From JAVBMJ01 sp031551275 (GTDB lineage Bacteria; Bacteroidota; Bacteroidia; Bacteroidales; Rikenellaceae): a stretch of DNA of 64,000 bases. The translations under genes were made by a program, and so were the position numbers. Location of the stretch: positions 62,001 through 126,000 of the forward strand of contig JAVBNX010000006.1 in the NCBI GenBank assembly GCA_031551275.1, written 5' to 3'. Below are positions 27,774 to 35,384 of the stretch, piece by piece (within the stretch, counting starts at the first letter, position 1; each line of letters opens with the position of its first letter). Below the pieces are notes generated by a model. The model saw only the letters and a program-made list of their open reading frames with translations. It did no database searches and was not told the origin of the DNA.

Positions 27774-28865
27774 CTAAATGGCCGCAGTCGCCATACGGAT
27801 CGAGTAACCGCTGTTGGGAAGGGATAAAAACGAGACGTAGGAGAAAACGTTGCTGCTGTTGAACAACAGGCTGTAAACCAAACCGTCTGAGGCCCAGAAA
27901 TATGCGTTATCCGTTGTAAAGCACGCCGTAGGTCGTAAAGTTGATATCGGAACCGGTCTTGGCAGCCCCCGCATCGGGATTGCCGTAGACGCAGCAGGCC
28001 CCGGAGGTGGTCGAGGTCCAGGCCGTGGTGGCCAGGTTGGTAGGAATGGTCGTCCCCCCCGCGTAGGTAAGGGCGCGCAGGTTCGATCCCGTCCAGTAGG
28101 TAAGCCCCACCTTTACGATGTTGTAAACCGTGCCCTCCCAATCGGTAAAGGTAACCGCCGCATTCGTTGTATTTTTCAGCGTACCGTTGGGCAACTCCAC
28201 CGGGGAGATCTCGCCCGTAGAGGGCTTGTAATACAGGACGGTATAACTCTGCGACGAGACAGGAGCCGTATAGGTGCAAAAACCGGCAGCATTGGCCGCC
28301 TGGGCGGGATCCCAAACCACCTGCCCGCAGTTATCGGCCAGAAAGCCCGTGTTGGCACGCACACCCGCGGGAGCGCCGTAAAGCACCACGGCAGGCTGCG
28401 TTTCGGAGTAGCCCTTGATATACTCCTTGCATACCTCGGCGACTTTTTGCTCCCCGTCATAGACATTGAATGCCCGGGTGGAGCTAAAGGCAGGGATTTC
28501 GACCCGGTAAAGCACCGCGCCGTACTGGGTCAGCGAGATATAATACTTCTCGCCGGAGGGGATCCGCAGCGTGACCACGCTGTCGCGCTGCTCCATGTAG
28601 TTTTCCAATGCGGTCACAGCGATCACGGCCGATCCCGTGGTGCCCTGAGCCGGAGAGGGTTGCTGGCACCAGGAGGGCCAACTGACCACTTCCCAGGCCG
28701 TATTGGCCGTAACGGTAAATTCTTTGGTCTCCCCCTGCGCCGCGTAAACGGCCAGGGAGGCGCAATGCTCAGGGAGGATATGGGTGTACACTCGCCGCTG
28801 TCGTCAAAGCAAGAGGCGAGCGATAAAAGCGGTAGGAGAGCCAAAAGAACGATTTGTGTTTTCAT
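27774..28865 (-). pseudogene. Broken BACON/FISUMP lipoprotein gene
   Basis: The gene needs three reading frames. Frame one, from the ATG at 28865, gives a lipoprotein signal (LLSLASC) and the start of a domain up to about 28750. Frame two, down to 27907, gives a BACON-like domain (GETKEFTVTANTAWEV) and the first half of a FISUMP domain (VKVGLTYWTGSNLRALTY, TTYGVLYNG). Frame three, down to 27774, gives the typical FISUMP end (NAYFWASDGLVYSLLF, PNSGYSIRM). The first break is a -1 shift near 28750. The second is at about 27903, where about 80 middle residues of FISUMP are also missing, so an internal deletion is likely. It would be a surface protein if intact. Sequencing error could explain the frame shifts but not the missing middle. 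Confidence 0.7.
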
Positions 28866-29016
28866 GGCGGGCGAGGTAGTAGGTTTGTTTTTTATATTAC
28901 ATGCAAAAACGAACCGTCCCGACTGCTATTGCGTTAGGGCGATAAATAACCGGGACGGCATCCGCTCCCCGGCCGCGCAAAGGTTCTTCACAAAGTCATG
29001 AAATTTCGCCCGATCC

Positions 29017-29047
29017 TTTGCACGGTAATAAAATTCATCTATCTTTG
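29017..29047 (+). promoter_or_regulatory. Promoter of tRNA-Ser
   Basis: TTTG at 29017-29020, 19 bases, then TATCTTTG at 29040-29047, 48 bases before the mature tRNA. Confidence 0.7.
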
Positions 29048-29095
29048 CGTGGCAATTCGGGCAGAGGCTTTCCACGGCCGTCCGAAAAGCGGAAA

Positions 29096-29185
29096 GGTGA
29101 GGTGGGTGAGTGGCTGAAACCACCAGTTTGCTAAACTGACGTACGGGCAACTGTACCGAGGGTTCGAATCCCTCCCTCACCGCCA
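29096..29185 (+). tRNA. tRNA-Ser (anticodon GCT)
   Basis: A class II tRNA read by eye: acceptor GGTGAGG pairs with CCTCACC, followed by discriminator G and encoded CCA. The anticodon loop TTGCTAA gives GCT, decoding AGC/AGU. The long variable arm has GTAC paired with GTAC, and the T arm is GAGGG TTCGAAT CCCTC. A promoter lies upstream and a set of inverted repeats begins directly after the CCA. Confidence 0.95.
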
Positions 29186-29313
29186 GACAAAAACGGCGAG
29201 ATGCCCCCGAAAGGGGGCATCTCCAATTAAGAGGGGAAAGGCCGCGAGTTCACTCGCAAGGCCCTTCCCCTCTTAATTGGAAAAACCGCCAAGCGGTTTT
29301 CGCCGTTTTCGTC
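29186..29313. repeat. Nested inverted repeats directly behind tRNA-Ser
   Basis: An outer 13-bp inverted pair (29186-29198 with 29301-29313, 12 of 13 matching) encloses three hairpins. The first is an 11-bp stem with GAAA loop (29198-29223). The second is a 21-bp stem with one mismatch plus an inner 5-bp stem (29223-29280). The third is an 8-bp stem AAAACCGC/GCGGTTTT (29282-29300). The third looks like a terminator and the first could also stop tRNA transcription, but the whole nested layout is more than a terminator needs and resembles a small non-autonomous element. From 29314 to 29454 I see nothing recognisable. Confidence 0.7.
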
Positions 29314-29454
29314 TGAAGCAAGCCCGCGCAGCGCAAGGGATCGCCAAGCTTTCCTCCGGAAAGCGCCGGCAATTCCTCATATCCTCTCTGTTTTCGTCTC
29401 GTCCGCTCTCTCTCCGCTCTGCCCCCCCAATATACGACAATGTCAACTTTTCGG

Positions 29455-29485
29455 TTGCATCCCACCCGCCAGATACCTACCTTTG
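29455..29485 (+). promoter_or_regulatory. Promoter of alkA-ada
   Basis: TTG (29455-29457), 20 bases, then TACCTTTG (29478-29485), 23 bases before the alkA start. Confidence 0.75.
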
Positions 29486-29508
29486 CCCCAGCAACCCCTC
29501 CGAACCCC

Positions 29509-30159
29509 ATGACAACCACCTTCCCATACGGCGAAAAAGAGATTACCCACCTCAAGCAAGCGGACAAACGCCTCGCCGGGGTCATCGACCAAATCGGCAA
29601 GATCGAAAGAACGACCATCCCCGACCTCTTCGCCGCCCTGACCCACTCCATCGTAGGCCAGCAAATCTCCACCAAAGCCCACCAAACCATCTGGGATCGT
29701 CTGCAATCCGAGCTGGGCGAAATTACCCCCGCCGCCATCGCCGCCCTTCCCCTTGAAAAACTCCAAAAGTCCGGCATTACCTTCAAAAAAGCGGAATACA
29801 TCCAATCCGCCGCCCGCAAGATCCTCTCCGGCGAGCTCGACCTGGACGCGCTCCGCTCGATGCCCGACCAAGCGGTCTGCACCGCCCTGAGCAGCCTGGA
29901 CGGCGTGGGGACCTGGACCGCCGAGATGCTGATGATCTTCTCCATGCAGCGCCCCGACGTGCTGAGTTACGGCGACCTGGCGATCCAAAGGGGCCTGCGC
30001 ATGGTCTACCGCCACCGCAAGATCGACAAAGCCCTGTTCGCCAAATACCAAAAACGCTACTCGCCCTACGCTTCGGTGGCCGGTTTGTACCTGTGGGCCG
30101 TGGCCGGCGGAGCCGTAGAGGGCATGAAGGACCACGCCCCAAAACCCAAAAAACCTTAA
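29509..30159 (+). CDS. alkA: DNA-3-methyladenine glycosylase II (AlkA-type, HhH-GPD)
   Basis: Removes alkylated bases from DNA, starting base-excision repair. I place the start at 29509 (MTTTFPYGEK), giving 216 residues; the longer open frame would run through the promoter. The helix-hairpin-helix is LSSLDGVGTWTAEM at about 128-140, and the catalytic aspartate is D156 in SYGDLAIQRGL. It lacks the N-terminal domain of E. coli AlkA, as short family members do. The gap to ada is only three bases, an alkylation-response pair. Confidence 0.9.
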   Translation: MTTTFPYGEKEITHLKQADKRLAGVIDQIGKIERTTIPDLFAALTHSIVGQQISTKAHQTIWDRLQSELGEITPAAIAALPLEKLQKSGITFKKAEYIQSAARKILSGELDLDALRSMPDQAVCTALSSLDGVGTWTAEMLMIFSMQRPDVLSYGDLAIQRGLRMVYRHRKIDKALFAKYQKRYSPYASVAGLYLWAVAGGAVEGMKDHAPKPKKP

Positions 30160-30162
30160 ACC

Positions 30163-31200
30163 ATGGATACCCAAAAGGATATATTCTACCGCGCGATGAT
30201 GGAGAGGGACGCCTCCTTCGAAGGCGTATTCGTCGCGGGGGTCAAAACCACCGGCATCTTCTGCCGCCCCACCTGCCCCGCGAGGCCCAAGCCGGAGAAC
30301 GTCGAGTTCTTCCCCACCCCCGCCGAGGCGATGCAAAACGGCTACCGCCCCTGCAAGGTGTGCAAACCGCTCGAGACGATGGCCAATCCCCCCTCGGGCA
30401 TCGCCCGCCTTTTAAAACACATGGAGGAGAACCCCACCCTGAAGATCAAGGACGCCGATTTGACGGCCATGGGCCTCGAACCCAACCAGGTAAGGCGGTG
30501 GTTTTTAAAGAACCACGACCTCACCTTCCACGCCTGGCAGCGTATGCACCGCATCAACAACGCTTTCCAGAGGGTCCAGTCCGGGGCGAGCGTTACCGAC
30601 GCGGCCTACGATTCAGGCTATGACTCGCTGAGCGGCTTCAACACCACCTTCAAAAACATCATCGGGGCCTCCCCGTCAAACAGCAAAGCCATGCGCATCG
30701 TCAACATGACCCGTATCGAGACCCAACTGGGCACCATGATCGCCGGAGCGACCGACCAAGGGATCTGTATGTTCGAATTCGCCGACTATAAACACCTCGA
30801 CCTGGAACTCCGCCAACTGGCCCAAATCCTGAAAGCCCCCCTCGTGCAGGGCGAGAACCCCCACTTCGACACGCTCCGCCGCCAGCTCGACGAGTACTTC
30901 CAGGGCAGCCGCAAGGAGTTCGACATCCCGCTCGACCCCGTCGGCACGGAGTTCCAGAAGAAGGTCTGGTTGGGCCTGCGGGAGATCCCCTACGGCACCA
31001 CCACGACCTACGCCCGCCAGGCCGAACGCCTGGGCATGCGCTCGGCCGTGCGCGCGGTGGCCAACGCGAACGGCAAGAACAAGATATCGATCATCCTGCC
31101 CTGCCACCGCGTGATCGGCGCCGACGGCACATTGACAGGCTACGGCGGCGGGATCTGGCGCAAGAAAAAGCTCCTGGAACTGGAACGGGAAAACTGTTAG
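30163..31200 (+). CDS. ada: Bifunctional Ada: alkylation sensor/activator and O6-alkylguanine-DNA methyltransferase
   Basis: A 345-residue protein with three parts. The N-terminal Ada zinc domain has C34, C38, C64 and C67; C34 corresponds to the methyl-accepting C38 of E. coli Ada. An AraC-type helix-turn-helix region (about 95-175) follows, with AYDSGYDSLSGFNTTFK. The methyltransferase domain has the acceptor C314 in ILPCHRVIG. Methylation of the first site would turn it into an activator, so it probably regulates its own operon with alkA. Confidence 0.95.
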   Translation: MDTQKDIFYRAMMERDASFEGVFVAGVKTTGIFCRPTCPARPKPENVEFFPTPAEAMQNGYRPCKVCKPLETMANPPSGIARLLKHMEENPTLKIKDADLTAMGLEPNQVRRWFLKNHDLTFHAWQRMHRINNAFQRVQSGASVTDAAYDSGYDSLSGFNTTFKNIIGASPSNSKAMRIVNMTRIETQLGTMIAGATDQGICMFEFADYKHLDLELRQLAQILKAPLVQGENPHFDTLRRQLDEYFQGSRKEFDIPLDPVGTEFQKKVWLGLREIPYGTTTTYARQAERLGMRSAVRAVANANGKNKISIILPCHRVIGADGTLTGYGGGIWRKKKLLELERENC

Positions 31201-31202
31201 CG

Positions 31203-32084
31203 TTATCTACCCGGGGCGGCAAACCCCAGCACGACCTTGACCGGATAGTGGTCCGAGGGCAACCGCTCCACCATAGGCTGTTCGTCGTGCGAGGACCAGT
31301 AGGCATCGGTCAAAACCCCGTAACGCTCCGCGGTAAAGTGCCGCGTGATGAAAATATGGTCGATCCTCTGGTCGGAATAGCGCGTGGGGTCGAAACCGTT
31401 GAACGTCCCGTTGGGTGCGTAAACAAGGCCTGCCACGGCATAAGCGTCCGCCAACAGCCCCGTGCGGGAGAGTTGCGCGTAACTCGCGTCGCTCTGGTCG
31501 AAGTTGAAATCGCCCGTCAAAACGGCAGGCTCGCCGTTGCACATCCAGTCGATCTTCTCCAGTACCAGCTTGGCGCTCTGCCGCCGCGCCTCCACGCCCT
31601 TGTGGTCGAGGTGCAGGTTAAAAAACCAGAACACCAATCCGCTCTCCCGCTCCCTGAACCGCGCCCACGTGCAGATACGGGGCAACGCCGCGTCCCACCC
31701 CTTGCCGGGCCTGTCGGTCTGCGGCGCGAGCCAGAATGTCCCCGAATCGAGCGCCTCGAAACGCCCCCGCAAATAGAATATCGGGGCGTACTCCCCGCGC
31801 GTCTTGCCGTCGTTGCGCCCCACGCCCAGGTAATCGTACCCCGGCAAACCGGCAAGCATATCGCCGAGCTGCGCGTGCAAAACCTCCTGCGCCCCGAACA
31901 CCTCCAGGCCGTGGAAGCGGACCAACCCGCACACCGCCGGGCAACGCAGCACCCAGCCGTTACCCGCGAGCGAATCGCCCCGGTTGTCGTTGCGGACGTT
32001 GTACGAGCCCACGGTCAGGGTCTGCGCCCTGAGCGCCGCACATCCCAGCACGGCCGCCAGGAAGAAAAAAGATTTCAATTTCAT
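31203..32084 (-). CDS. Exported endonuclease/exonuclease/phosphatase (EEP) family protein
   Basis: A 293-residue protein with a signal peptide at about 1-20 (MKLKSFFFLAAVLGCAALRAQ), so it acts in the periplasm or outside. Family motifs are all present: GSYNVRND at the start, FGAQEVLHAQ, NLHLDHKG, the metal motif GDFNFD and the terminal SDHYPV. Members hydrolyse phosphodiesters or phosphomonoesters in nucleic acids, lipids or inositols; the substrate here cannot be told. I used the ATG at 32084, and a TATCTTTA element lies at 32104-32111 on minus. It converges on ada with two bases between the stops. Confidence 0.88.
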   Translation of the reverse strand: MKLKSFFFLAAVLGCAALRAQTLTVGSYNVRNDNRGDSLAGNGWVLRCPAVCGLVRFHGLEVFGAQEVLHAQLGDMLAGLPGYDYLGVGRNDGKTRGEYAPIFYLRGRFEALDSGTFWLAPQTDRPGKGWDAALPRICTWARFRERESGLVFWFFNLHLDHKGVEARRQSAKLVLEKIDWMCNGEPAVLTGDFNFDQSDASYAQLSRTGLLADAYAVAGLVYAPNGTFNGFDPTRYSDQRIDHIFITRHFTAERYGVLTDAYWSSHDEQPMVERLPSDHYPVKVVLGFAAPGR

Positions 32085-32113
32085 AGTCTGCCTCTTTGGC
32101 CGGTAAAGATAAA

Positions 32114-32171
32114 TAAAAAAAACCATGCAGTGCGGAAGCCGGAATATCCGGGACTTCGCAAGCCTGCATGG
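32114..32171 (-). terminator. Terminator of the DUF3276 gene
   Basis: On minus, a long stem (CCATGCAG with CTGCATGG, then TTGCG/CGCA-type and CCGG helices, 32123-32171) is followed by a run of eight T. Confidence 0.85.
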
Positions 32172-32200
32172 CTTACCAGATTGGAGGGGGATTGTAAGAA

Positions 32201-32542
32201 CTAAAGCCGCTCGAACTCGGCGTCGATCGTGTTGGCTGCATGACTCCCGGTCGAGCTGAAAAACTCGGGTTTGTGCTCCTTCACGTACTCGATTACCTCC
32301 TTCAGGCCCTCAGAGAACTTTTCGAAGTCCTCTTTATAGAGATAAACCTTGCTTTTTTCATAAAACGGCATGCCGTCTTTCCCCTGTTTCTTTCGGCTTT
32401 CGGTGATGGTCAGAAAATAATCATCCCCGCGTGTCGCCTTCACGTCGAAGAAGTAGGTCCTCCTTCCGGCACGCACCGGCTTGGAGTAAACCTCTTCCCC
32501 ACCTTCGGGATCGGAATCCCTTCTCGTGTCAAAATCCACCAT
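32201..32542 (-). CDS. PUR-family DNA/RNA-binding protein (DUF3276)
   Basis: A 113-residue protein found across Bacteroidota. It has the PUR-alpha-like fold pattern: a first strand set EEVYSKPVRAGRRTYFFDVK, LTITESRKK and a helix EDFEKFSEGLKEVIEYVKEH. The homologue in Bacteroides or Borrelia binds nucleic acid; targets are not known. It is monocistronic with a good promoter and a strong terminator. Confidence 0.87.
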   Translation of the reverse strand: MVDFDTRRDSDPEGGEEVYSKPVRAGRRTYFFDVKATRGDDYFLTITESRKKQGKDGMPFYEKSKVYLYKEDFEKFSEGLKEVIEYVKEHKPEFFSSTGSHAANTIDAEFERL

Positions 32543-32580
32543 AAGGCTCAGATTTTTGTTGTCCTTAATTTATTTGATAG

Positions 32581-32610
32581 CAAATATAAAATTAAATCCC
32601 TAATTTACAA
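32581..32610 (-). promoter_or_regulatory. Promoter of the DUF3276 gene
   Basis: On minus, TTG (32608-32610), 19 bases, then TATATTTG (32581-32588), 39 bases before the start. Confidence 0.75.
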
Positions 32611-32739
32611 ACACAAAACCGCTTTTTTTTGCCGCATTGAGCACTAAACAGGCTCACAGCGGGTTGTAGTAACGATTTCGTTTTACCAAATAAATGCAAT
32701 ATTAAACAACTGTTATTGTAATGTTACCGGCAGGGGGCC

Positions 32740-33291
32740 TTACCTGATCAATTTTGTCTTGTAGGAGGCCGAATATTTCCCCTTGGTCATGGCCGAGAGT
32801 TTCGATTTGAGCAACGTTTTCCGGATCGGGGCCAGCCGTTCGGTAAAGACGATCCCCTCCAGATGGTCGTACTCATGCTGTATGACCCGGGCCGGATAGC
32901 CCGTCCACTCCTCATCGTGCTCGTTCCACTCCGCGTCGAGGTAGCGTATGCGGACGGTGGTCGGCCTGGAGACGTTCTCATGGATGCCCGGAACGCTCAA
33001 ACAGCCCTCTTCGGAGGAGCACGTCTCCTCACTGTGCCAGTAGATCTCGGGATTGACGAACACTTTTTTGAAGTCCGCCAGTTCGGGATGTTCGTCCGCG
33101 TAGTGGGTCAGATCGACCACGAACAGCCGCATATCCTTGCCGATCTGGGGCGCGGCAAGGCCCACTCCTTCCGAAGCGTACAACGTCTCGAACATATCCT
33201 GGACAAACGCGGGGGTTACCTCTTCCCGGTCGGCTTCTCCCGCCGGGCTGCGCAACACCTCTGCGCCGTATATGACAATCGGGTATATCAT
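32740..33291 (-). CDS. def: Peptide deformylase
   Basis: Removes the formyl group from nascent proteins. It has 183 residues with all three motifs: EGVGLAAPQIG at 41-51, EEGCLSVPG with metal ligand C97, and QHEYDHLEG with H139, E140 and H143. The gene overlaps the end of ruvX by four bases. Confidence 0.97.
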   Translation of the reverse strand: MIYPIVIYGAEVLRSPAGEADREEVTPAFVQDMFETLYASEGVGLAAPQIGKDMRLFVVDLTHYADEHPELADFKKVFVNPEIYWHSEETCSSEEGCLSVPGIHENVSRPTTVRIRYLDAEWNEHDEEWTGYPARVIQHEYDHLEGIVFTERLAPIRKTLLKSKLSAMTKGKYSASYKTKLIR

Positions 33292-33704
33292 GCTTTTCTG
33301 TATTGCAAATAGTCCTGTAAAATGATCGTCGCGCTTACCCTGTCCACCAACCCTTTCTCCCTGCGTGCCATTTTTTTAACCCCCGAATCGATCAGCGCCC
33401 TTTGGGCCAGCACGGAGGTAAACCTTTCGTCGTAGAACTCCACCCCCACCCCGGGCAACTCTTTTTTGAGCCTGGCGGCCAGTTGCTGCACGGCCGCGTA
33501 GGTATCGGAGGGCGTGCCGTCCATCCGCCTGGGCAGTCCCAGCACGATGGTGTCAACCGCATTAGCGCCGGTGTAGTGTTTCAAGAAGGCCACGATCTGG
33601 TTCGCGGGGACTGTATCCAACGCTCCGGCAATCAGCCCCAAAGGGTCGCTTACGGCCACTCCGACCCGTTTTGTTCCGTAATCCAACGCTAAAATTCGTC
33701 CCAT
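33288..33704 (-). CDS. ruvX: RNase H-fold YqgF/RuvX family protein
   Basis: A 138-residue protein of the YqgF family, described as Holliday-junction resolvase and as a 16S rRNA-processing nuclease. It has LALDYGTKRVGVAVSD at the start with the first catalytic Asp, GLPRRMDGT in the middle, and YDERFTS near the end. It shares four bases with def, and its transcript starts from the mirror-image promoter region shared with glyS. Confidence 0.9.
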   Translation of the reverse strand: MGRILALDYGTKRVGVAVSDPLGLIAGALDTVPANQIVAFLKHYTGANAVDTIVLGLPRRMDGTPSDTYAAVQQLAARLKKELPGVGVEFYDERFTSVLAQRALIDSGVKKMARREKGLVDRVSATIILQDYLQYRKA

Positions 33705-33721
33705 TATTGCTTTTCAAGGGA

Positions 33722-33749
33722 CAAAGTTAGCAATAAAAAACTAACTTTG
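33722..33749. promoter_or_regulatory. Mirror-image divergent promoters of ruvX-def and glyS
   Basis: CAAAGTTAG at 33722-33730 and CTAACTTTG at 33741-33749 form an inverted repeat around 10 A-rich bases. Each arm is a perfect -7 box (TAACTTTG), one per strand, so polymerases on the two promoters would overlap. Confidence 0.65.
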
Positions 33750-33778
33750 CGTCTTGAAATCTATAACCTTAAGATACG

Positions 33779-35320
33779 ATGACCCAGGAGGAACTCTTTA
33801 AAAAACTGATCGCACACAGCAAGGAATACGGTTTTATTTTCCCGTCGAGCGAGATATACGACGGTCTGAGTGCCGTTTACGACTACGGCCAACTGGGCGT
33901 CGAGTTGAAAAACAACATCAAAAAATATTGGTGGGACTCGATGGTCAAGCTCCACGACAACATCGTGGGCATCGACGCCGCGATCTTCATGCACCCCAAA
34001 ACCTGGGAGGCCTCGGGCCACGTGGGCGCCTTCAACGACCCGTTGATCGACAACAAAGATTCGAAGAAGCGCTACCGCGCCGACGTGCTGATCGAGGAGT
34101 GGATGGCCGCCCAGGACAACAAGATCGACAAAGAGGTCGAGAAAGCCCGCAAGCGCTTCGCCGACAGCTTCAACGAGGAGCAATTCCGCACCACCTCGCC
34201 CCGCGTTTTGGAGATCGCCGAGAAGCGCGACACGGTCCACAAACGCTTCGTGGCCGCATTGACCGCCAGTGATCTGGAGGAGCTGCGCCAGATCATCCTC
34301 GACTGCGAGATCGTCTGCCCCATCTCCGGCACCCGCAACTGGACCGAGGTGCGCCAGTTCAATTTGATGTTCGAGACCAAGATGGGCGCGGCAGCCGACG
34401 CGACCAACACGATCTACCTGCGCCCGGAGACGGCCCAGGGCATCTTCGTCAACTTTTTGAACGTACAAAAGACCGGCCGCATGAAGATCCCCTTCGGGAT
34501 CGCCCAGATCGGCAAAGCCTTCCGCAATGAGATCGTCGCCCGCCAGTTCATCTTCCGTATGCGCGAGTTCGAGCAGATGGAGATGCAGTTCTTCGTGCGT
34601 CCCGGCGAGGAGATGCAATGGTACGAGAAGTGGAAAGCCACCCGCATGAGCTGGCACAGGGCCCTGGGCTTCGGCGACGGGAACTACCGCTTCCACGACC
34701 ACGACAAGCTGGCCCACTACGCCAACGCCGCGGCCGACGTGGAGTACAACTTCCCCTTCGGCTTCAAGGAGGTGGAGGGCATCCACTCGCGGACCGACTT
34801 CGATTTGGGCAACCACCAGAAGTTCTCCGGCAAAAAGATCCAGTACTTCGACCCCGAAACGGGCGAGAGCTACGTCCCCTACGTGGTTGAGACCTCCATC
34901 GGCGTCGACCGTACCGTTCTGCAGGTCCTCTCCGCCTCCTACGCCGAAGAGCAGCTCGAAGGCGGCGACACCCGCGTGGTAATGCGCTTCCCCGCCCCCA
35001 TCGCCCCGGTCAAGGCCGCGGTCCTGCCGCTGGTCAAGAAGGACGGCCTGCCCGAGGTGGCCAAAGAGATCATCGATATGCTCAAATTCGAGCACGTTAC
35101 CCAGTACGACGAGAAGGACAGCATCGGCAAGCGCTACCGCCGCCAGGACGCGATCGGAACCCCGATCTGCATTACCGTCGACCACCAGACCGTCGAGGAC
35201 AAGACCGTTACCATCCGCCACCGCGACAGCATGGCCCAGGAGCGTGTCGCCATCAGCGAACTGCCCGCCATCCTCGACAAGCTGGTCTCCATGAAACAAC
35301 TCTTCGCCAAATTGGTGTAA
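33779..35320 (+). CDS. glyS: Glycine--tRNA ligase (alpha2 class II type)
   Basis: Charges tRNA-Gly. It has 513 residues of the eukaryote-like homodimer type, not the alpha/beta form. Motifs include EIYDGLSAVYDYGQLG at the start, YLRPETAQGIFVNF, motif 2 GKAFRNEI and RMREFEQMEMQFF, and a C-terminal anticodon-binding domain from about 390. Promoter and terminator flank it, so it is monocistronic. Confidence 0.97.
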   Translation: MTQEELFKKLIAHSKEYGFIFPSSEIYDGLSAVYDYGQLGVELKNNIKKYWWDSMVKLHDNIVGIDAAIFMHPKTWEASGHVGAFNDPLIDNKDSKKRYRADVLIEEWMAAQDNKIDKEVEKARKRFADSFNEEQFRTTSPRVLEIAEKRDTVHKRFVAALTASDLEELRQIILDCEIVCPISGTRNWTEVRQFNLMFETKMGAAADATNTIYLRPETAQGIFVNFLNVQKTGRMKIPFGIAQIGKAFRNEIVARQFIFRMREFEQMEMQFFVRPGEEMQWYEKWKATRMSWHRALGFGDGNYRFHDHDKLAHYANAAADVEYNFPFGFKEVEGIHSRTDFDLGNHQKFSGKKIQYFDPETGESYVPYVVETSIGVDRTVLQVLSASYAEEQLEGGDTRVVMRFPAPIAPVKAAVLPLVKKDGLPEVAKEIIDMLKFEHVTQYDEKDSIGKRYRRQDAIGTPICITVDHQTVEDKTVTIRHRDSMAQERVAISELPAILDKLVSMKQLFAKLV

Positions 35321-35336
35321 CCAGGATAAACCCCAC

Positions 35337-35369
35337 AAAAAAACCGGAAAATTACTTTCCGGTTTTTTT
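35337..35369. terminator. Bidirectional terminator between glyS and glyA
   Basis: A 14-bp stem (35337-35350 with 35356-35369) with a 5-base loop; A7 and T7 runs at its ends serve both strands. Confidence 0.9.
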
Positions 35370-35384
35370 ATCGAATCTATTCTG

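Noticed and set aside
28914..28958. 8-bp inverted repeat CCGTCCCG/CGGGACGG with a 29-base loop
   Set aside because: It lies in the gap between the broken lipoprotein gene and tRNA-Ser, has no T run and no clear role; it may be chance in GC-rich sequence.
28926..29180. 84-codon frame opposite tRNA-Ser containing LCPNCHAK, reminiscent of an HNH nuclease end
   Set aside because: Most of the frame is antisense to the tRNA and its promoter (TTTG-N19-TATCTTTG), which explain the region fully. The CPNCH match is short and no upstream HNH part exists. A decayed nuclease tail cannot be excluded but is not supported.
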